This document shows positions 8,605-20,293 of a stretch of 64,000 nt of DNA, one piece after another. The stretch is from Cytophagales bacterium (GTDB lineage: Bacteria > Bacteroidota > Bacteroidia > Cytophagales > Bernardetiaceae). A program made the position numbers and the translations under genes. The stretch lies in assembly GCA_004293815.1 (NCBI GenBank), contig RDZD01000019.1, forward strand, positions 22,163 through 86,162, written 5' to 3'. The notes under the pieces were generated by a model that saw nothing but the letters and a program-made list of their open reading frames with translations, did no database searches and had not been told where the DNA came from. Numbering within the stretch: the first letter of the stretch is position 1; each line of letters opens with the position of its first letter.

Positions 8605-9792
8605 ATGCTGGTTTCGAATTTTCGCAAGAATTGGATAAAAATTACTTTGCTTCTAGCGAGTTCTATGACGGTGATGGCAGGTGCTACCATAGCCCCAGCT
8701 CTGCCGCTCATCAGCAAAGAATTTGCTCACGTTGGTGACATTGTTTTTTTGAGCAAGTTGATTTTGACAATCCCTGGTTTTTTTATCGCTTTTACCGCTC
8801 CCATAGCAGGCTTTATCATTGATAAGTTAGGTCGAAAAACGATGATGCTATGCGGTCTAATCTGCTATGGCATAGCAGGTTCAACAGGTCTTTATTTAGA
8901 CGATGTATACAGTATTTTGATTGGCAGAGCCTTTCTAGGACTGAGTGTAGGTGCTATTATGACCACCGCTAGTACGCTTCTAGGCGACTATCTGCGTGGT
9001 GAAGAGCGCGATAAATTTGTGGGCTTTCAGGGTGCGTTTATTGCTGGAGGTGGAGTCTTTTTTGTGCTTTTGGGTGGTTTCTTAGCAGATTATAGCTGGC
9101 GTTATCCATTTGCTTTATACTTGACGGCCATTGCACTTGTACCTGTGGCTTATTTTGCTCTTTATGAGCCTGATAGAGCGCGCCCTAATGGCACTACTGG
9201 ACAAAATGACCCCGCGCAAGACGTGGCTTATTCCAAGCAAACTGTTTGGTTCATTTATTTTTTGGCATTTTTGGTTATGACGACTTTCTATATGATACCT
9301 GCTCAGTTGCCTTTTTGGCTGCGTGAGCTGAAAGTGGCCAAAACAAACTTGGAAATTGGTGCTGTAATAGCCATTGCGAATTTGTCGGGTGCGGTAGCTT
9401 CATTTAATCATGCAAAGTTCAAAAGGATAATGGATTACGAAAGTATATACGGCATCATCTTTTTAGCTATGGCGGTGGGAATGTCCCTCATCAGCGTAGC
9501 ACACAACTATTGGATGGTAGTGGCTGGGGTGGTAGTAGCTGGTCTGGGCACAGGCTTGACCATGCCAAACACCAACCTCTGGCTCATGTCTGTAGCCCCA
9601 ATACAGTTACGCGGACGCATTATGGGGGGAGTAAGCGCAGCTCTCTTTATTGGACAGTTTGCTTCGCCCATACTTTCTCAGCCTGTAAGTAATTATGGCG
9701 GGCTAGGTATGATGTATGGTGCTTTTGGTGGCGCTATGGTACTTTTTGCGGTAGGTTTTATGATGAATAATCTTATCAAAACACTCAAATAA
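8605..9792 (+). CDS. MFS transporter
   Basis: A 395-residue protein with about twelve hydrophobic segments. The major-facilitator signature lies between helices 2 and 3 (GFIIDKLGRKTMMLCG, ~residues 73-88), with a second GR-type segment in helix 4 (ILIGRAFLGLSVGAIMT). A charged central loop (YEPDRARPNGTTGQN) separates the two halves. The helix-5 region (GAFIAGGGVFFVLLGGFLAD) resembles the drug/H+ antiporter or sugar-exporter branches, so efflux is plausible, but the substrate cannot be assigned. The ATG at 8605 gives a normal N-terminus directly before helix 1. It stands alone, with a long AT-rich leader region upstream. Confidence 0.88.
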   Translation: MLVSNFRKNWIKITLLLASSMTVMAGATIAPALPLISKEFAHVGDIVFLSKLILTIPGFFIAFTAPIAGFIIDKLGRKTMMLCGLICYGIAGSTGLYLDDVYSILIGRAFLGLSVGAIMTTASTLLGDYLRGEERDKFVGFQGAFIAGGGVFFVLLGGFLADYSWRYPFALYLTAIALVPVAYFALYEPDRARPNGTTGQNDPAQDVAYSKQTVWFIYFLAFLVMTTFYMIPAQLPFWLRELKVAKTNLEIGAVIAIANLSGAVASFNHAKFKRIMDYESIYGIIFLAMAVGMSLISVAHNYWMVVAGVVVAGLGTGLTMPNTNLWLMSVAPIQLRGRIMGGVSAALFIGQFASPILSQPVSNYGGLGMMYGAFGGAMVLFAVGFMMNNLIKTLK

Positions 9793-9911
9793 TTGTTTGG
9801 AAATCAGTCTGGATTTTTTGAATATTTAACAAAATATTTGCTCTTATTGTAAGGAACGGAATGTTTTTTGTATTTGTGAAGTATAAAAAGTCTAACCTAA
9901 AAATAAATTTT

Positions 9912-10592
9912 ATGGAACACATGTTCCCTCTTAGTTTTAGAACATTACTTACAAGTCTGGCATTACTCATTTCCTTAAACAGCTACGCACAAAATACCAA
10001 TGCTGAGTTGACTGCCCCTTACACGCTAGTAGAAGATCCTATGAAAAAACCAGCGATATGGGAAAAACTCAAAAAAAATCCTCACAATTTGCTGGTTTGG
10101 GAAAGTTATATAGGCAAACCTTGGCTGTCCATAACAAACTACGAGCGCGTAGAAGTTAAGCTCATGCGTCAAGCACTTTGGGTAAGGCTCATCAATAACA
10201 AGATAGCTAGCACCACCGTGAAACAGAATGAACCGCCCAAAGAAGATTTCACGGAAGTAATGCGTCGGCCTACAGTTCGCACCTTTATTGCTGAGTTGGA
10301 GGAGTTGATGCTCACCGAGTCGCAAGAGATGGAAGAACTCAAAGAGAATCCTTACGAGAACTTCTTTTTGATAGAAGAATATTATACCGATGCTTTTAAA
10401 GAGTATGGGTCTTCTTATGTGCCTTATAGCCAGAAGTATCCACAAGGAGGTTTTAGCGAAGCCAGATGGATAGAAGAGCAAGACAAGACACTCAAAAATC
10501 TCAAAAAGCAAAAATTAGAAGCTCTTAAACTTACTTTTTTGCGCACACAGACTGGCGGCAGTAAAGCTAAAACGGGTACTAATCTAAATTAA
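9912..10592 (+). CDS. Exported hypothetical protein
   Basis: A 226-residue protein starting at the ATG at 9912; an in-frame ATG at 9861 adds a basic, non-signal-like extension and is less likely. The N-terminus MEHMFPLSFRTLLTSLALLI followed by SLNSYAQ is a clear Sec signal peptide cleaved after AQ-like residues. The mature part is hydrophilic and helical, rich in Glu and Lys (ELEELMLTESQEMEELKENP), and ends in a basic tail. No domain is recognised. It lies 119 bp after the MFS gene and 93 bp before trhO, which has its own promoter-like element, so it is probably a separate unit in the periplasm. Confidence 0.7.
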   Translation: MEHMFPLSFRTLLTSLALLISLNSYAQNTNAELTAPYTLVEDPMKKPAIWEKLKKNPHNLLVWESYIGKPWLSITNYERVEVKLMRQALWVRLINNKIASTTVKQNEPPKEDFTEVMRRPTVRTFIAELEELMLTESQEMEELKENPYENFFLIEEYYTDAFKEYGSSYVPYSQKYPQGGFSEARWIEEQDKTLKNLKKQKLEALKLTFLRTQTGGSKAKTGTNLN

Positions 10593-10638
10593 TCAGACGT
10601 TTTGCCTTTTGACATTTTTTATAAATAACAAATTGAGT

Positions 10639-10646
10639 TATCTTTG
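10639..10646 (+). promoter_or_regulatory. Putative -7 element of trhO
   Basis: TATCTTTG followed by CGCC fits the Bacteroidota -7 element TAnnTTTG exactly and lies 39 bp before the trhO start codon. A T-rich stretch occupies the -33 region, but there is no exact TTTG at the right distance. Confidence 0.55.
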
Positions 10647-10685
10647 CGCCGTATTTTTTGATATAAATTTTGAATAGCACTTAGC

Positions 10686-11660
10686 ATGAAACTAAGACAA
10701 GCCACTGATAAAGAGCAACTTCAAGTATTGCTCTATTACTGCTATACGCCCATAAAAAACGTAGAAGTTTTTCGCGAGCAACACCATCTTTTTTGTATTG
10801 AGCTAGGACTTAGAGGTAGAATTATTGTAGCTACTGAAGGAATAAATGGCACTGTATCAGGGACAAAGGAGGCTTGCGAAGCTTATATGGACTTTTTTAA
10901 GTCTGACAGCCGTTTTGCTGGGATAGATTTTAAGGTTGATACAGACACAAAGCATGTATTCAGAAAAATCAATGTGCGTATCAAGCCTGAAATCGTTCAT
11001 TCTGGCTTCGCCCACATCAACCCTAATCAAAAAACAGGCAAGCACCTGTCGCCTAGTGAGTTCAAAAAAATAAAAGATGAGCCTAATACGGTCATTCTAG
11101 ACGTTCGATCCAACTATGAGCACCGCTTAGGAAAGTTCAAAAATGCAAGAACTCTAGACATAGAAAACTTTAGGGATATGCCCCATCACGCCGAAGAGCT
11201 TAAAAAGCTTAAAGGAAAAAAAGTACTTACCTACTGTACTGGTGGCATCAAATGTGAAAAAGCAAGTGCTTATTTGCTCGAGTTGGGCATAGAAGATGTT
11301 TACCAACTACACGGAGGCATTATCAAGTATGGCATAGAGGCTGGCGGTGAAGATTTTGAAGGCCGTTGCTATGTTTTTGATGACCGCATTGCGGTAGATG
11401 TTAATTCGGTCAATCCCACTACTGTAAGTGTTTGTTATCACTGCCAAGAGCCTTGTGAACGCATGATTAACTGTGCAAATCCAAGCTGTAACGAGCATAT
11501 TGCGCTCTGCGAAACTTGTGCAGAGCAGCTTGCCGGAGCTTGCTCAGAACTCTGCGCACAGGCACCAGACCTGCGTGTATACGACGGAACGGGTCATTAC
11601 AAACGCATGAGCAATGGTTACAACCCGCTTGTTGGTTGGAAAAAGACAGAACAGAGATAA
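10686..11660 (+). CDS. trhO: tRNA uridine(34) hydroxylase, rhodanese-type (TrhO/YceA)
   Basis: A 324-residue protein with an N-terminal acylphosphatase-like domain (~1-110, with ATEGINGTVSGT at 49-60) and a rhodanese domain at ~120-220. The latter has the catalytic loop YCTGGIKCEKA, placing the active cysteine at 184. The C-terminal ~80 residues are Cys-rich (CYHCQEPC, CANPSC, CETC), a probable zinc-binding tail that many but not all members have. TrhO enzymes make 5-hydroxyuridine at the wobble position of tRNAs. It converges on mnmG, another wobble-uridine modification gene, across a 48-bp gap. The family assignment is strong. Confidence 0.93.
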   Translation: MKLRQATDKEQLQVLLYYCYTPIKNVEVFREQHHLFCIELGLRGRIIVATEGINGTVSGTKEACEAYMDFFKSDSRFAGIDFKVDTDTKHVFRKINVRIKPEIVHSGFAHINPNQKTGKHLSPSEFKKIKDEPNTVILDVRSNYEHRLGKFKNARTLDIENFRDMPHHAEELKKLKGKKVLTYCTGGIKCEKASAYLLELGIEDVYQLHGGIIKYGIEAGGEDFEGRCYVFDDRIAVDVNSVNPTTVSVCYHCQEPCERMINCANPSCNEHIALCETCAEQLAGACSELCAQAPDLRVYDGTGHYKRMSNGYNPLVGWKKTEQR

Positions 11661-11708
11661 ATGTGTAGAAGTCTAATTTTTAGAGCTATACAAGTAATCA
11701 AAATTTCT

Positions 11709-13577
11709 TTATTTGTCTAAATAGACCATCAAAATAGCGATATCAGAGGGACTTACGCCGCTTATTCGCGAGGCTTGTCCCAAAGTACGTGGTTGTATTT
11801 GTGTCAGTTTAGACTTGGCTTCGTTCGAGAGAGCCGTGATACTGTTGTAATCCAAGCGATTTTGGATATGAACATGCTCTAGCTTTTTCATTTTTTCTAC
11901 CAAAGCCTGTTCTTTCTCGAGGTAATTGCTGTACTTGAGCGAAATTTCAGCCTGTTCCAGTGCCTCAGTCGTAAAGCTAGCCAGTGCCTTGGCCAGTTCT
12001 GGGCTGGTTTGGAGCAAAAGTGCCATATCTACTTGAGGTCTGCGAAGCACCTCCACCGCTTTATTTTTTTGGCGCATTTCAGCAGAACCCACGCTGAGTA
12101 GAATGGGATTGGCTAGGCTAGGTTCTATGCTTATACTTTCTATAATTTTCAGAGCTTGAGCCACTTGAGCTTGTTTGATAAGCACATCGTTCAAACGCTG
12201 CGACGATGCCAAACCAATAGCATGTGACTTTTCTGTAAGACGTAAATCGGCATTGTCTTGGCGCAGCATGAGCCTAAATTCTGCTCTAGAGGTAAACATG
12301 CGATACGGCTCGTCTGTGCCCTTGTGTACCAGATCATCGATAAGCACGCCTATGTAAGCTTCCGAACGGTCTAAAGTAAAGTCGGGCTTTTCATTGATTT
12401 TGAGGTGAGCATTGATGCCTGCCATAAGTCCTTGACAGGCAGCTTCTTCGTAACCAGTGGTACCGTTGATTTGCCCTGCAAAATAGAGATGTTCTATCTG
12501 CTTGGTTTCTAGGGTAGTATTGAGTTGTGTAGGCGGAAAATAATCGTACTCAATGGCGTAGCCAGGTCTAAACATTTTGGCGTTTTCAAAACCCGGAATA
12601 AGCCTAAGAGCTTTGTATTGAATATCTTCTGGTAGGGACGTAGAGAAGCCATTCACATAAATTTCTACTGTCTGCCAGCCTTCTGGCTCTACAAAAATCT
12701 GGTGTCTGTCTCGCTCTGAAAATCTGCTAATTTTGTCTTCTATTGAGGGGCAGTAACGAGGGCCAAGTCCTTGAATGCGACCCGCATACATGGGTGATTT
12801 ATCAAAACCGTCTTTCAAAATATCATGTACAGCCTGATTGGTGTAGGTAATATAGCAGCTACGTTGCTCTAAAAGAGGTTTTGTTTCTGATGAATAAGAA
12901 AATTTAGAGGGGTTTTCATCGCCTTTTTGCTCTTGCATAGCCTCCCAGTTCAAGCTACGACCATCTATACGCGGCGGTGTACCTGTTTTCATGCGTCCGC
13001 TCACAAAACCAAGGCTCTCTAGTTGTGCAGTAAGTCCTTGAGCTGCCCGTTCGCCTGCTCTTCCTCCTCCAAAATTCTTTTCGCCTATGTGAATCAAACC
13101 GTTTAAAAATGTGCCATTGGTAAGCACCACGGCCTTAGAATTGAAACTTACCCCCATCTGCGTGCGTACACCCAAAACTCGTCCATCTTTTACAATCAGG
13201 CTTTCTACTGTGTCTTGCCACATATCCACCAAAGGATTGCGCTCTAAAGCCAAACGCCATTCTTCGGCAAAGCGCATACGGTCGCTTTGGCAGCGTGGAC
13301 TCCACATAGCCGCGCCTTTAGAACGGTTTAGCATACGAAACTGTATCATGGTTTTATCAGAAATAATGCCCGAAAGCCCGCCCAGAGCGTCTATTTCACG
13401 CACTATCTGCCCTTTCGCTACGCCACCCATGGCTGGATTACAGCTCATCTGTCCTATGGTTTGCATATTCATCGTGATGAGCAATACGCGCGAGCCTAGT
13501 TGTGCAGCCGCGTTGGCAGCTTCGCAGCCTGCGTGACCTGCACCCACTACGATAACGTCATAATTCTGATACTGCAT
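11709..13577 (-). CDS. mnmG: tRNA uridine-5-carboxymethylaminomethyl modification enzyme MnmG (GidA)
   Basis: A 622-residue FAD protein that, with MnmE, installs the cmnm5 group at U34 of tRNAs. The dinucleotide-binding motif [10 protein letters not shown] begins at residue 12. Family segments follow: [33 protein letters not shown] and [15 protein letters not shown], and the C-terminal helical domain for MnmE contact is present. I start it at the ATG at 13575-13577 ([14 protein letters not shown]). An in-frame ATG at 13640 would add 21 residues, but it sits upstream of a -7-like element at 13638-13645. Divergent from ligA and convergent with trhO. Confidence 0.96.
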   Translation of the reverse strand: MQYQNYDVIVVGAGHAGCEAANAAAQLGSRVLLITMNMQTIGQMSCNPAMGGVAKGQIVREIDALGGLSGIISDKTMIQFRMLNRSKGAAMWSPRCQSDRMRFAEEWRLALERNPLVDMWQDTVESLIVKDGRVLGVRTQMGVSFNSKAVVLTNGTFLNGLIHIGEKNFGGGRAGERAAQGLTAQLESLGFVSGRMKTGTPPRIDGRSLNWEAMQEQKGDENPSKFSYSSETKPLLEQRSCYITYTNQAVHDILKDGFDKSPMYAGRIQGLGPRYCPSIEDKISRFSERDRHQIFVEPEGWQTVEIYVNGFSTSLPEDIQYKALRLIPGFENAKMFRPGYAIEYDYFPPTQLNTTLETKQIEHLYFAGQINGTTGYEEAACQGLMAGINAHLKINEKPDFTLDRSEAYIGVLIDDLVHKGTDEPYRMFTSRAEFRLMLRQDNADLRLTEKSHAIGLASSQRLNDVLIKQAQVAQALKIIESISIEPSLANPILLSVGSAEMRQKNKAVEVLRRPQVDMALLLQTSPELAKALASFTTEALEQAEISLKYSNYLEKEQALVEKMKKLEHVHIQNRLDYNSITALSNEAKSKLTQIQPRTLGQASRISGVSPSDIAILMVYLDK

Positions 13578-13637
13578 GATACTAAAGTGTTGATGAAGAG
13601 TTTTTTGGATTATAAACAAAAAACAGATTTGAGATTG

Positions 13638-13645
13638 CAAAGTTA
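13638..13645 (-). promoter_or_regulatory. Putative -7 element of mnmG
   Basis: On the minus strand TAACTTTG followed by C, an exact TAnnTTTG match, 60 bp upstream of the chosen mnmG start. It argues against the longer mnmG reading frame. No clear -33 TTTG is seen. Confidence 0.5.
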
Positions 13646-13824
13646 TGCAATAAGCCTCTAAGCACGCAGCATTTAGAAATATTTTTGTATTTTACTTTTG
13701 AGATAGATAGAAAAAAGCAATTCGTTGAACTATAGCAACCAAGATTTTATACCCTTTTTGCAAACATCTTGGGTATATTTTATGCCTCAATTCATAACAA
13801 GACTTTTTCTATTCAGTAATTTAG

Positions 13825-15912
<2,088 letters not shown>

Positions 15913-15939
15913 AGTTTGTTTTCGTACTATTTTGATTTA

Positions 15940-15981
15940 ACAAACAAGGCGCACTGCCATGTGGTAGTGCGCCTTGTTTGT
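15940..15981 (+). terminator. Long hairpin after ligA
   Basis: Left arm 15940-15958 (ACAAACAAGGCGCACTGCC) pairs with 15963-15981 over 19 positions with one G-T pair and a 4-nt loop. It lies 28 bp after the ligA stop. No T tract follows it, so it may be a factor-dependent terminator or a 3'-end stabiliser rather than a classical intrinsic terminator. Confidence 0.6.
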
Positions 15982-16127
15982 CGAGATATGAGCTTATAAT
16001 ATATTTTATGTTTTCTTAAACTTTTTTAAAAGTAATTGGTTTCTGCTTTATATTCAAAAAAAATAGTTCAAAAACATTTTATTTTTTGAATATTAAGGTG
16101 CTTAGTCATATTTCAACCCAAACTCGA

Positions 16128-18590
16128 ATGAATTTTTATAGAATGTTTATAGCAGGCCTTGCTAGTTGCTTGGTATGGCTTATGCTAGGTGTTTTACCTG
16201 TTTTAGCACAGCGCACAGGTATAGTTTCTGGCTCGGTAGTGGACAAGGCTACACAAGAAAGCCTACCTGGAGTTACAATCAAAATAGAAAATACCACTAA
16301 AGGTACGCTTACAGATGAGAGCGGTCAGTTTAAACTGACCGATGTGCCCACAGGAAGTATCAATTTGGTAGCTAGTTTTGTGGGTTACAAGGCAGAAACC
16401 AAATACAACGTTGTGATTACTTCTGGTAACATTGTTACGCTGGTATTTGAACTTCAAGAAGAGGCTCAAGCTCTAGACGAGGTCAAGGTAACTTTTAACC
16501 GCTCTATTTCTGTGAGCAACATAGAAACACCGCTTTCTATTCAGCGGCTCTCCACTGAAGAAATCAAGAGCAACCCTGGCGGTAACTTTGATATCTCACG
16601 TGTGATACAGAGCTTACCTGGTGTGGGCGGTACTACAGGCGGGGGTGGTTTTCGCAACGACATTGTTATACGTGGAGGTGCGCCCAACGAAAATGTGTAT
16701 TATCTGGATGGCATAGAAATTCCAGTAATCAATCACTTTTCTACACAGGGTAGTGCTGGCGGCCCCACAGGGATGCTTAATGTGTCTTTTATTGAGGACG
16801 TTACACTAAGCTCGAGCAGTTTTGATGCGCGCTACGACAACGTGATGGCTTCGGTGTTGCAGTTTAAGCAGCGCGAAGGCAACAAGGAACGTTTGCAGGG
16901 TAACTTCCGACTGAGTGGAACAGAGGCAGCATTAACCTTAGAAGGGCCTTTGTCGCCCAAAACAACGTTCTTGGCTTCTGCTCGTCGCTCTTATTTACAG
17001 CTGCTCTTCGCACTTATAGACTTACCTATCAGACCCAATTATTGGGACTTTCAGTACAAGGTGGTACACAAAATTAATCCTAAAACAACGCTTACAGCTT
17101 TGGGCGTGGGGGCTATTGACCAGTTTAGTTTTGGTGTGCCGCGCGAAAGCACTCCCTCTAAAGAGTATGTCTTGCGCGCTACGCCGAGTATAGAGCAGTG
17201 GAACTACACTGCTGGTTTTGTGATAAAAAGGCTCATAAATAAAGGTTATTGGGATTTAGCTCTCAGCCGTAATGACTTTAGCAATGCCATAAACCGCTTT
17301 GAAGATGGCCAAAACGGTGTGGAAGAACTCAGAATATTGAAAATACGTTCAAAAGAAACTGAGAATAAATTAAGGTTTAATCTTGTTAAAAATACAGGTG
17401 CTTGGAAACATACTTTTGGATTGGTGGCTCAGCAAGTGGCTTTCTCCAATAATATCTATAACCGTATCCGCAAAGAGCTTCGCGATTCTGCCAACAACGT
17501 TGTTCAGCCTGCAATCATTGTAGATTTTAATACAGACATCTCTTTTGCAAGGTTTGGCGCGTTCTATCAAACCTCACGTTCTTTTCTTAAGGACAGGTTG
17601 CGCTTTTCGGCTGGCATACGTACAGATATGAATACCTTTTTGGACAAAGGCTTGAACCCGCTCGAGACGCTTTCACCGCGTGTTTCGCTCTCCTACTCGG
17701 TACTTTCTGGACTTAATTTGAATGCTTCGGTGGGACAGTATTACAAAATGCCTATTTATACTGTTTTGGGTTACCAAGACGCTAGCGGTAATTTTGTGAA
17801 TAAAAACAACCGCTACACGCAGTCTACGCACTACACGGGCGGCCTCGAGTGGATACCGCGCAGTAGCACCCGCTTTACCCTTGAGGGTTTTTACAAAGAC
17901 TACAATCGTTATCCTGTATCCATCAGAGATGGTATTTCTTTGGCCAATCAGGGAGGAGATTTTGGTGCTATTGGCAACGAAGCCGTTACGTCTTCGGGGC
18001 GTGGGCGTGCTTATGGTCTTGAGTTTTTCGCGCAGCAGAAGCTTATCAAGGGGATTTTTACTGTGTTTTCTTACACCTACGTGCGAAGCGAGTTTACAGG
18101 TGCAGACAAAGACCAGTTTATAGCCTCGGCTTGGGATAGTCGTCACCTTATATCGGCTCTGTTTGGTCGCAAGTTTCGCAAGGGTTGGGAAATTGGTATG
18201 AAATACCGCTTTGCAGGTGGCGCACCTTACACTCCTTTCGACCTTGTGGCTTCACAACAAAATTATGCCTCTTTTGGCGTAGGAATTTTAGACAATACCC
18301 GTCTAAACTCTGAACGTCTCAATGCCTTCAATCAATTTGACTTTAGAATTGATAAAAAATGGAACTTCAATCGCTGGACTTTTGACCTCTACATGGATGT
18401 GACTAATGCGCTTGCTACAGTAAACCCAGCTTTTCCGCAATACACTTTTGAGAGAAATGAAGATAATTCAGGTTTCAAAACAACAGATGGTCAGCCTCTA
18501 GCGCAAGATGGTAGCAATGCTGTTCCGCTTATTCTTAATGATGAAGCCTCTACGGTTATACCCACTATCGGTTTTATCATAGAGTTTTAA
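16128..18590 (+). CDS. TonB-dependent receptor with carboxypeptidase-like N-terminal domain
   Basis: An 820-residue outer-membrane receptor. The ATG at 16128 begins a signal peptide (MNFYRMFIAGLASCLVWLML, ending VLAQ). A CarboxypepD_reg-like beta-sandwich follows (GSVVDKATQESLPGVTIKIE). Then comes a plug domain (IQSLPGVGGTTGGGGFRND, VIRGGAPNENVYYLDGIEIP) and a long beta-barrel. The protein ends in GFIIEF, with a terminal aromatic as expected for a barrel. It imports an unknown ligand with TonB energy. Unlike the SusC protein later in the window it has no SusD partner, so a small ligand such as a metal chelate is possible. A bidirectional terminator separates it from the next gene. Confidence 0.92.
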   Translation: MNFYRMFIAGLASCLVWLMLGVLPVLAQRTGIVSGSVVDKATQESLPGVTIKIENTTKGTLTDESGQFKLTDVPTGSINLVASFVGYKAETKYNVVITSGNIVTLVFELQEEAQALDEVKVTFNRSISVSNIETPLSIQRLSTEEIKSNPGGNFDISRVIQSLPGVGGTTGGGGFRNDIVIRGGAPNENVYYLDGIEIPVINHFSTQGSAGGPTGMLNVSFIEDVTLSSSSFDARYDNVMASVLQFKQREGNKERLQGNFRLSGTEAALTLEGPLSPKTTFLASARRSYLQLLFALIDLPIRPNYWDFQYKVVHKINPKTTLTALGVGAIDQFSFGVPRESTPSKEYVLRATPSIEQWNYTAGFVIKRLINKGYWDLALSRNDFSNAINRFEDGQNGVEELRILKIRSKETENKLRFNLVKNTGAWKHTFGLVAQQVAFSNNIYNRIRKELRDSANNVVQPAIIVDFNTDISFARFGAFYQTSRSFLKDRLRFSAGIRTDMNTFLDKGLNPLETLSPRVSLSYSVLSGLNLNASVGQYYKMPIYTVLGYQDASGNFVNKNNRYTQSTHYTGGLEWIPRSSTRFTLEGFYKDYNRYPVSIRDGISLANQGGDFGAIGNEAVTSSGRGRAYGLEFFAQQKLIKGIFTVFSYTYVRSEFTGADKDQFIASAWDSRHLISALFGRKFRKGWEIGMKYRFAGGAPYTPFDLVASQQNYASFGVGILDNTRLNSERLNAFNQFDFRIDKKWNFNRWTFDLYMDVTNALATVNPAFPQYTFERNEDNSGFKTTDGQPLAQDGSNAVPLILNDEASTVIPTIGFIIEF

Positions 18591-18613
18591 GACAAAAGGA
18601 AATCTTTAACATA

Positions 18614-18651
18614 AAAAAAGTGCCTCAAATTTTTTTGAGGCACTTTTTTTA
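18614..18651. terminator. Bidirectional intrinsic terminator
   Basis: Arms 18614-18630 and 18635-18651 pair perfectly over 17 bp with a TTTT loop; the core is GTGCCTCAAA and there are A and T runs on either side. It lies between the convergent TonB-dependent receptor and OmpA-like genes and can serve both. Confidence 0.9.
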
Positions 18652-18670
18652 TCAGAGATTCTAATTTTTT

Positions 18671-19873
18671 TTATTCGTGAATATCATAGCCAAAACGCTT
18701 GGTGATGTAAATATGTACTTGATGCATATTAGCCATGTCCGATTCTGTTTCGGGTGAAGTGATGGTACAGTCAGCCCCAAAGCTAATTTTTGAGATTCTT
18801 TCGCTTTCAATGGCGTTTTTCTTTAAGTACTTGCTCATTCGCCATGCACGATTTTGTGCTTGGTTGATTTGAACATTCATATCTAAGCTGTCTTGAGGGT
18901 TTACCATCGCACTCACCTCAATAGAGGTTCCCTCTTGTTTGCTCAAGAAATCTAAAATTTCATTGATTTGATTCTTTTGCGTTCTGTTTAGCTTGGTTTG
19001 TTTGGGTTCAAAGTACAACACATGCTTGGCTAAGCACTTCACATCTTGTTGTCCTTTGGCGTTGGGGCCAGAGGCTAAAATAGGCTCTTCATTTTGCTCT
19101 TTTTCAAAGAAAAAAATGGTTTGGCGTGGTGTATTTTCAGCTTTGGTGAGTAATTCTTCTATCAATTTGATATTGCCTACTTGTATGGCAGAATCTATAA
19201 GACTCACCAGCGGGTCATAGTATGAATCAGAGGTTTCTTCTTGGCTAACATTTTGATTTTCATTAGTTTCTGTTTCCATAGCTGCGCTCGCCATAGCCAT
19301 ATTGTCTTGGTTTTCATAGCTAACTAAGTAGTCGATGAACTCTACCATGAAGTCGTATTTCACTTTTTCTAGGGCGTTGGATTCATCAAAAAGCTTCACG
19401 ATACGCTGAGTACCATTCTGTTCGTAGGTTTGCTGGCCAATAGAGTTGCCGAGCAGATTGATGGTTTCAAAATAAATATCTTTCTGAATATCAATGTGGT
19501 ATGTGCGAGCTGGTACATACAAATCAAACTGATAGGGTTTATAGCCTTCTAGTTCTACCAACACCCGATAGTTGCGCTGGGGCGACAAAAGCATAAAGAA
19601 CTTACCATCCACACTGTCTGGTTTATACACATAAGGCTGCTCTATATACGACTGAGCGTCTATAACGCTAAGCTTGGCTTGTGCTGGCACTTTGTTGTTA
19701 AAAGCCTTTATCTGCCCTTTTATCATAGTAAAGATAACTTGCTGAGGACGTGCAAAGGAATCAATAGTGGCCAAATCACTGGTTGGGGTTTGAATGCGGA
19801 GAGAGTCTTGCGCACGTAGGACGTGGGCGCATAGGCAAACAGTCAGCAAACATAAAACGTTGAAAACGCGCAT
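18671..19873 (-). CDS. OmpA-family outer-membrane/periplasmic protein
   Basis: A 400-residue exported protein. A signal peptide (VFNVLCLLTVCLCAHVLRAQ) is followed by a beta-rich domain at ~45-130 (KGQIKAFNNKVPAQAKLSVI to LVELEGYKPYQFDLYV), resembling the carboxypeptidase-like/PEGA-type sandwich. A helical, acidic linker follows (AMETETNENQNVSQEE, ~190-250). The C-terminal OmpA-like domain at ~285-395 has the beginning LYFEPKQTKLN and the helix NQAQNRAWRMSKYLK, whose Arg corresponds to the peptidoglycan-binding position. This is the layout of Bacteroidota proteins that tie the outer membrane to the wall. No barrel domain is present. Confidence 0.82.
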   Translation of the reverse strand: MRVFNVLCLLTVCLCAHVLRAQDSLRIQTPTSDLATIDSFARPQQVIFTMIKGQIKAFNNKVPAQAKLSVIDAQSYIEQPYVYKPDSVDGKFFMLLSPQRNYRVLVELEGYKPYQFDLYVPARTYHIDIQKDIYFETINLLGNSIGQQTYEQNGTQRIVKLFDESNALEKVKYDFMVEFIDYLVSYENQDNMAMASAAMETETNENQNVSQEETSDSYYDPLVSLIDSAIQVGNIKLIEELLTKAENTPRQTIFFFEKEQNEEPILASGPNAKGQQDVKCLAKHVLYFEPKQTKLNRTQKNQINEILDFLSKQEGTSIEVSAMVNPQDSLDMNVQINQAQNRAWRMSKYLKKNAIESERISKISFGADCTITSPETESDMANMHQVHIYITKRFGYDIHE

Positions 19874-20293
19874 AGCTCTGTATGGATTTCTAAAAGAAAT
19901 AATCCAATAAATATAGTCTGTCTGTAGAGAAACGTTGTTTTATTTTAAATTTTGATGGTTTAATTTGTGACATGCACAGATAAGGTATCTGCAAATGTAG
20001 CTCATTTTAATGCAAAATATCAAACAAGTACTGAGGTCTTGGGTATAGCAGTATGCGCAACAAGACACCTTTAAAAGTAGCACAATAACAATGCCTATGC
20101 GCTTTTGATAGGCTAGATTGTATGGGGCAGAAGCCTAAGACTCGACGAATAATCGTTTTTTTTCGGTAAAAAATTACTGACGTTTTAGGTGGCTCGTGTG
20201 CTGTGTATTTAAAAACACTTTTTGTATATTCGCATCTGTTTTACAAGGCGCAGGACAACTTGGAGCTCCGCAAGCTATTTTGATACCCAGTTT
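19874..20293. other. Intergenic region between divergent genes, 420 bp
   Basis: It holds the promoter of the OmpA-like gene at 19992-20024 and otherwise only AT-rich sequence. I see no reading frame with coding character and no RNA gene that I recognise. Confidence 0.5.
19992..20024 (-). promoter_or_regulatory. Promoter of the OmpA-like gene
   Basis: On the minus strand a -33 TTTG (20021-20024) is separated by 21 bp from the -7 element TACATTTG (19992-19999). This fits the Bacteroidota primary sigma consensus. The expected start of transcription leaves a leader of about 110 nt. Confidence 0.6.

Noticed and set aside
10026..10511. 161-codon minus-strand frame opposite the exported hypothetical protein
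   Set aside because: The plus-strand frame has a signal peptide and the gene-like leader; the reverse frame is Phe/Leu/Arg-rich without features.
17673..18146. 157-codon minus-strand frame inside the TonB-dependent receptor
   Set aside because: Antisense shadow of a strong family match; Arg/Thr/Ser-rich sequence typical of reverse-frame reading.
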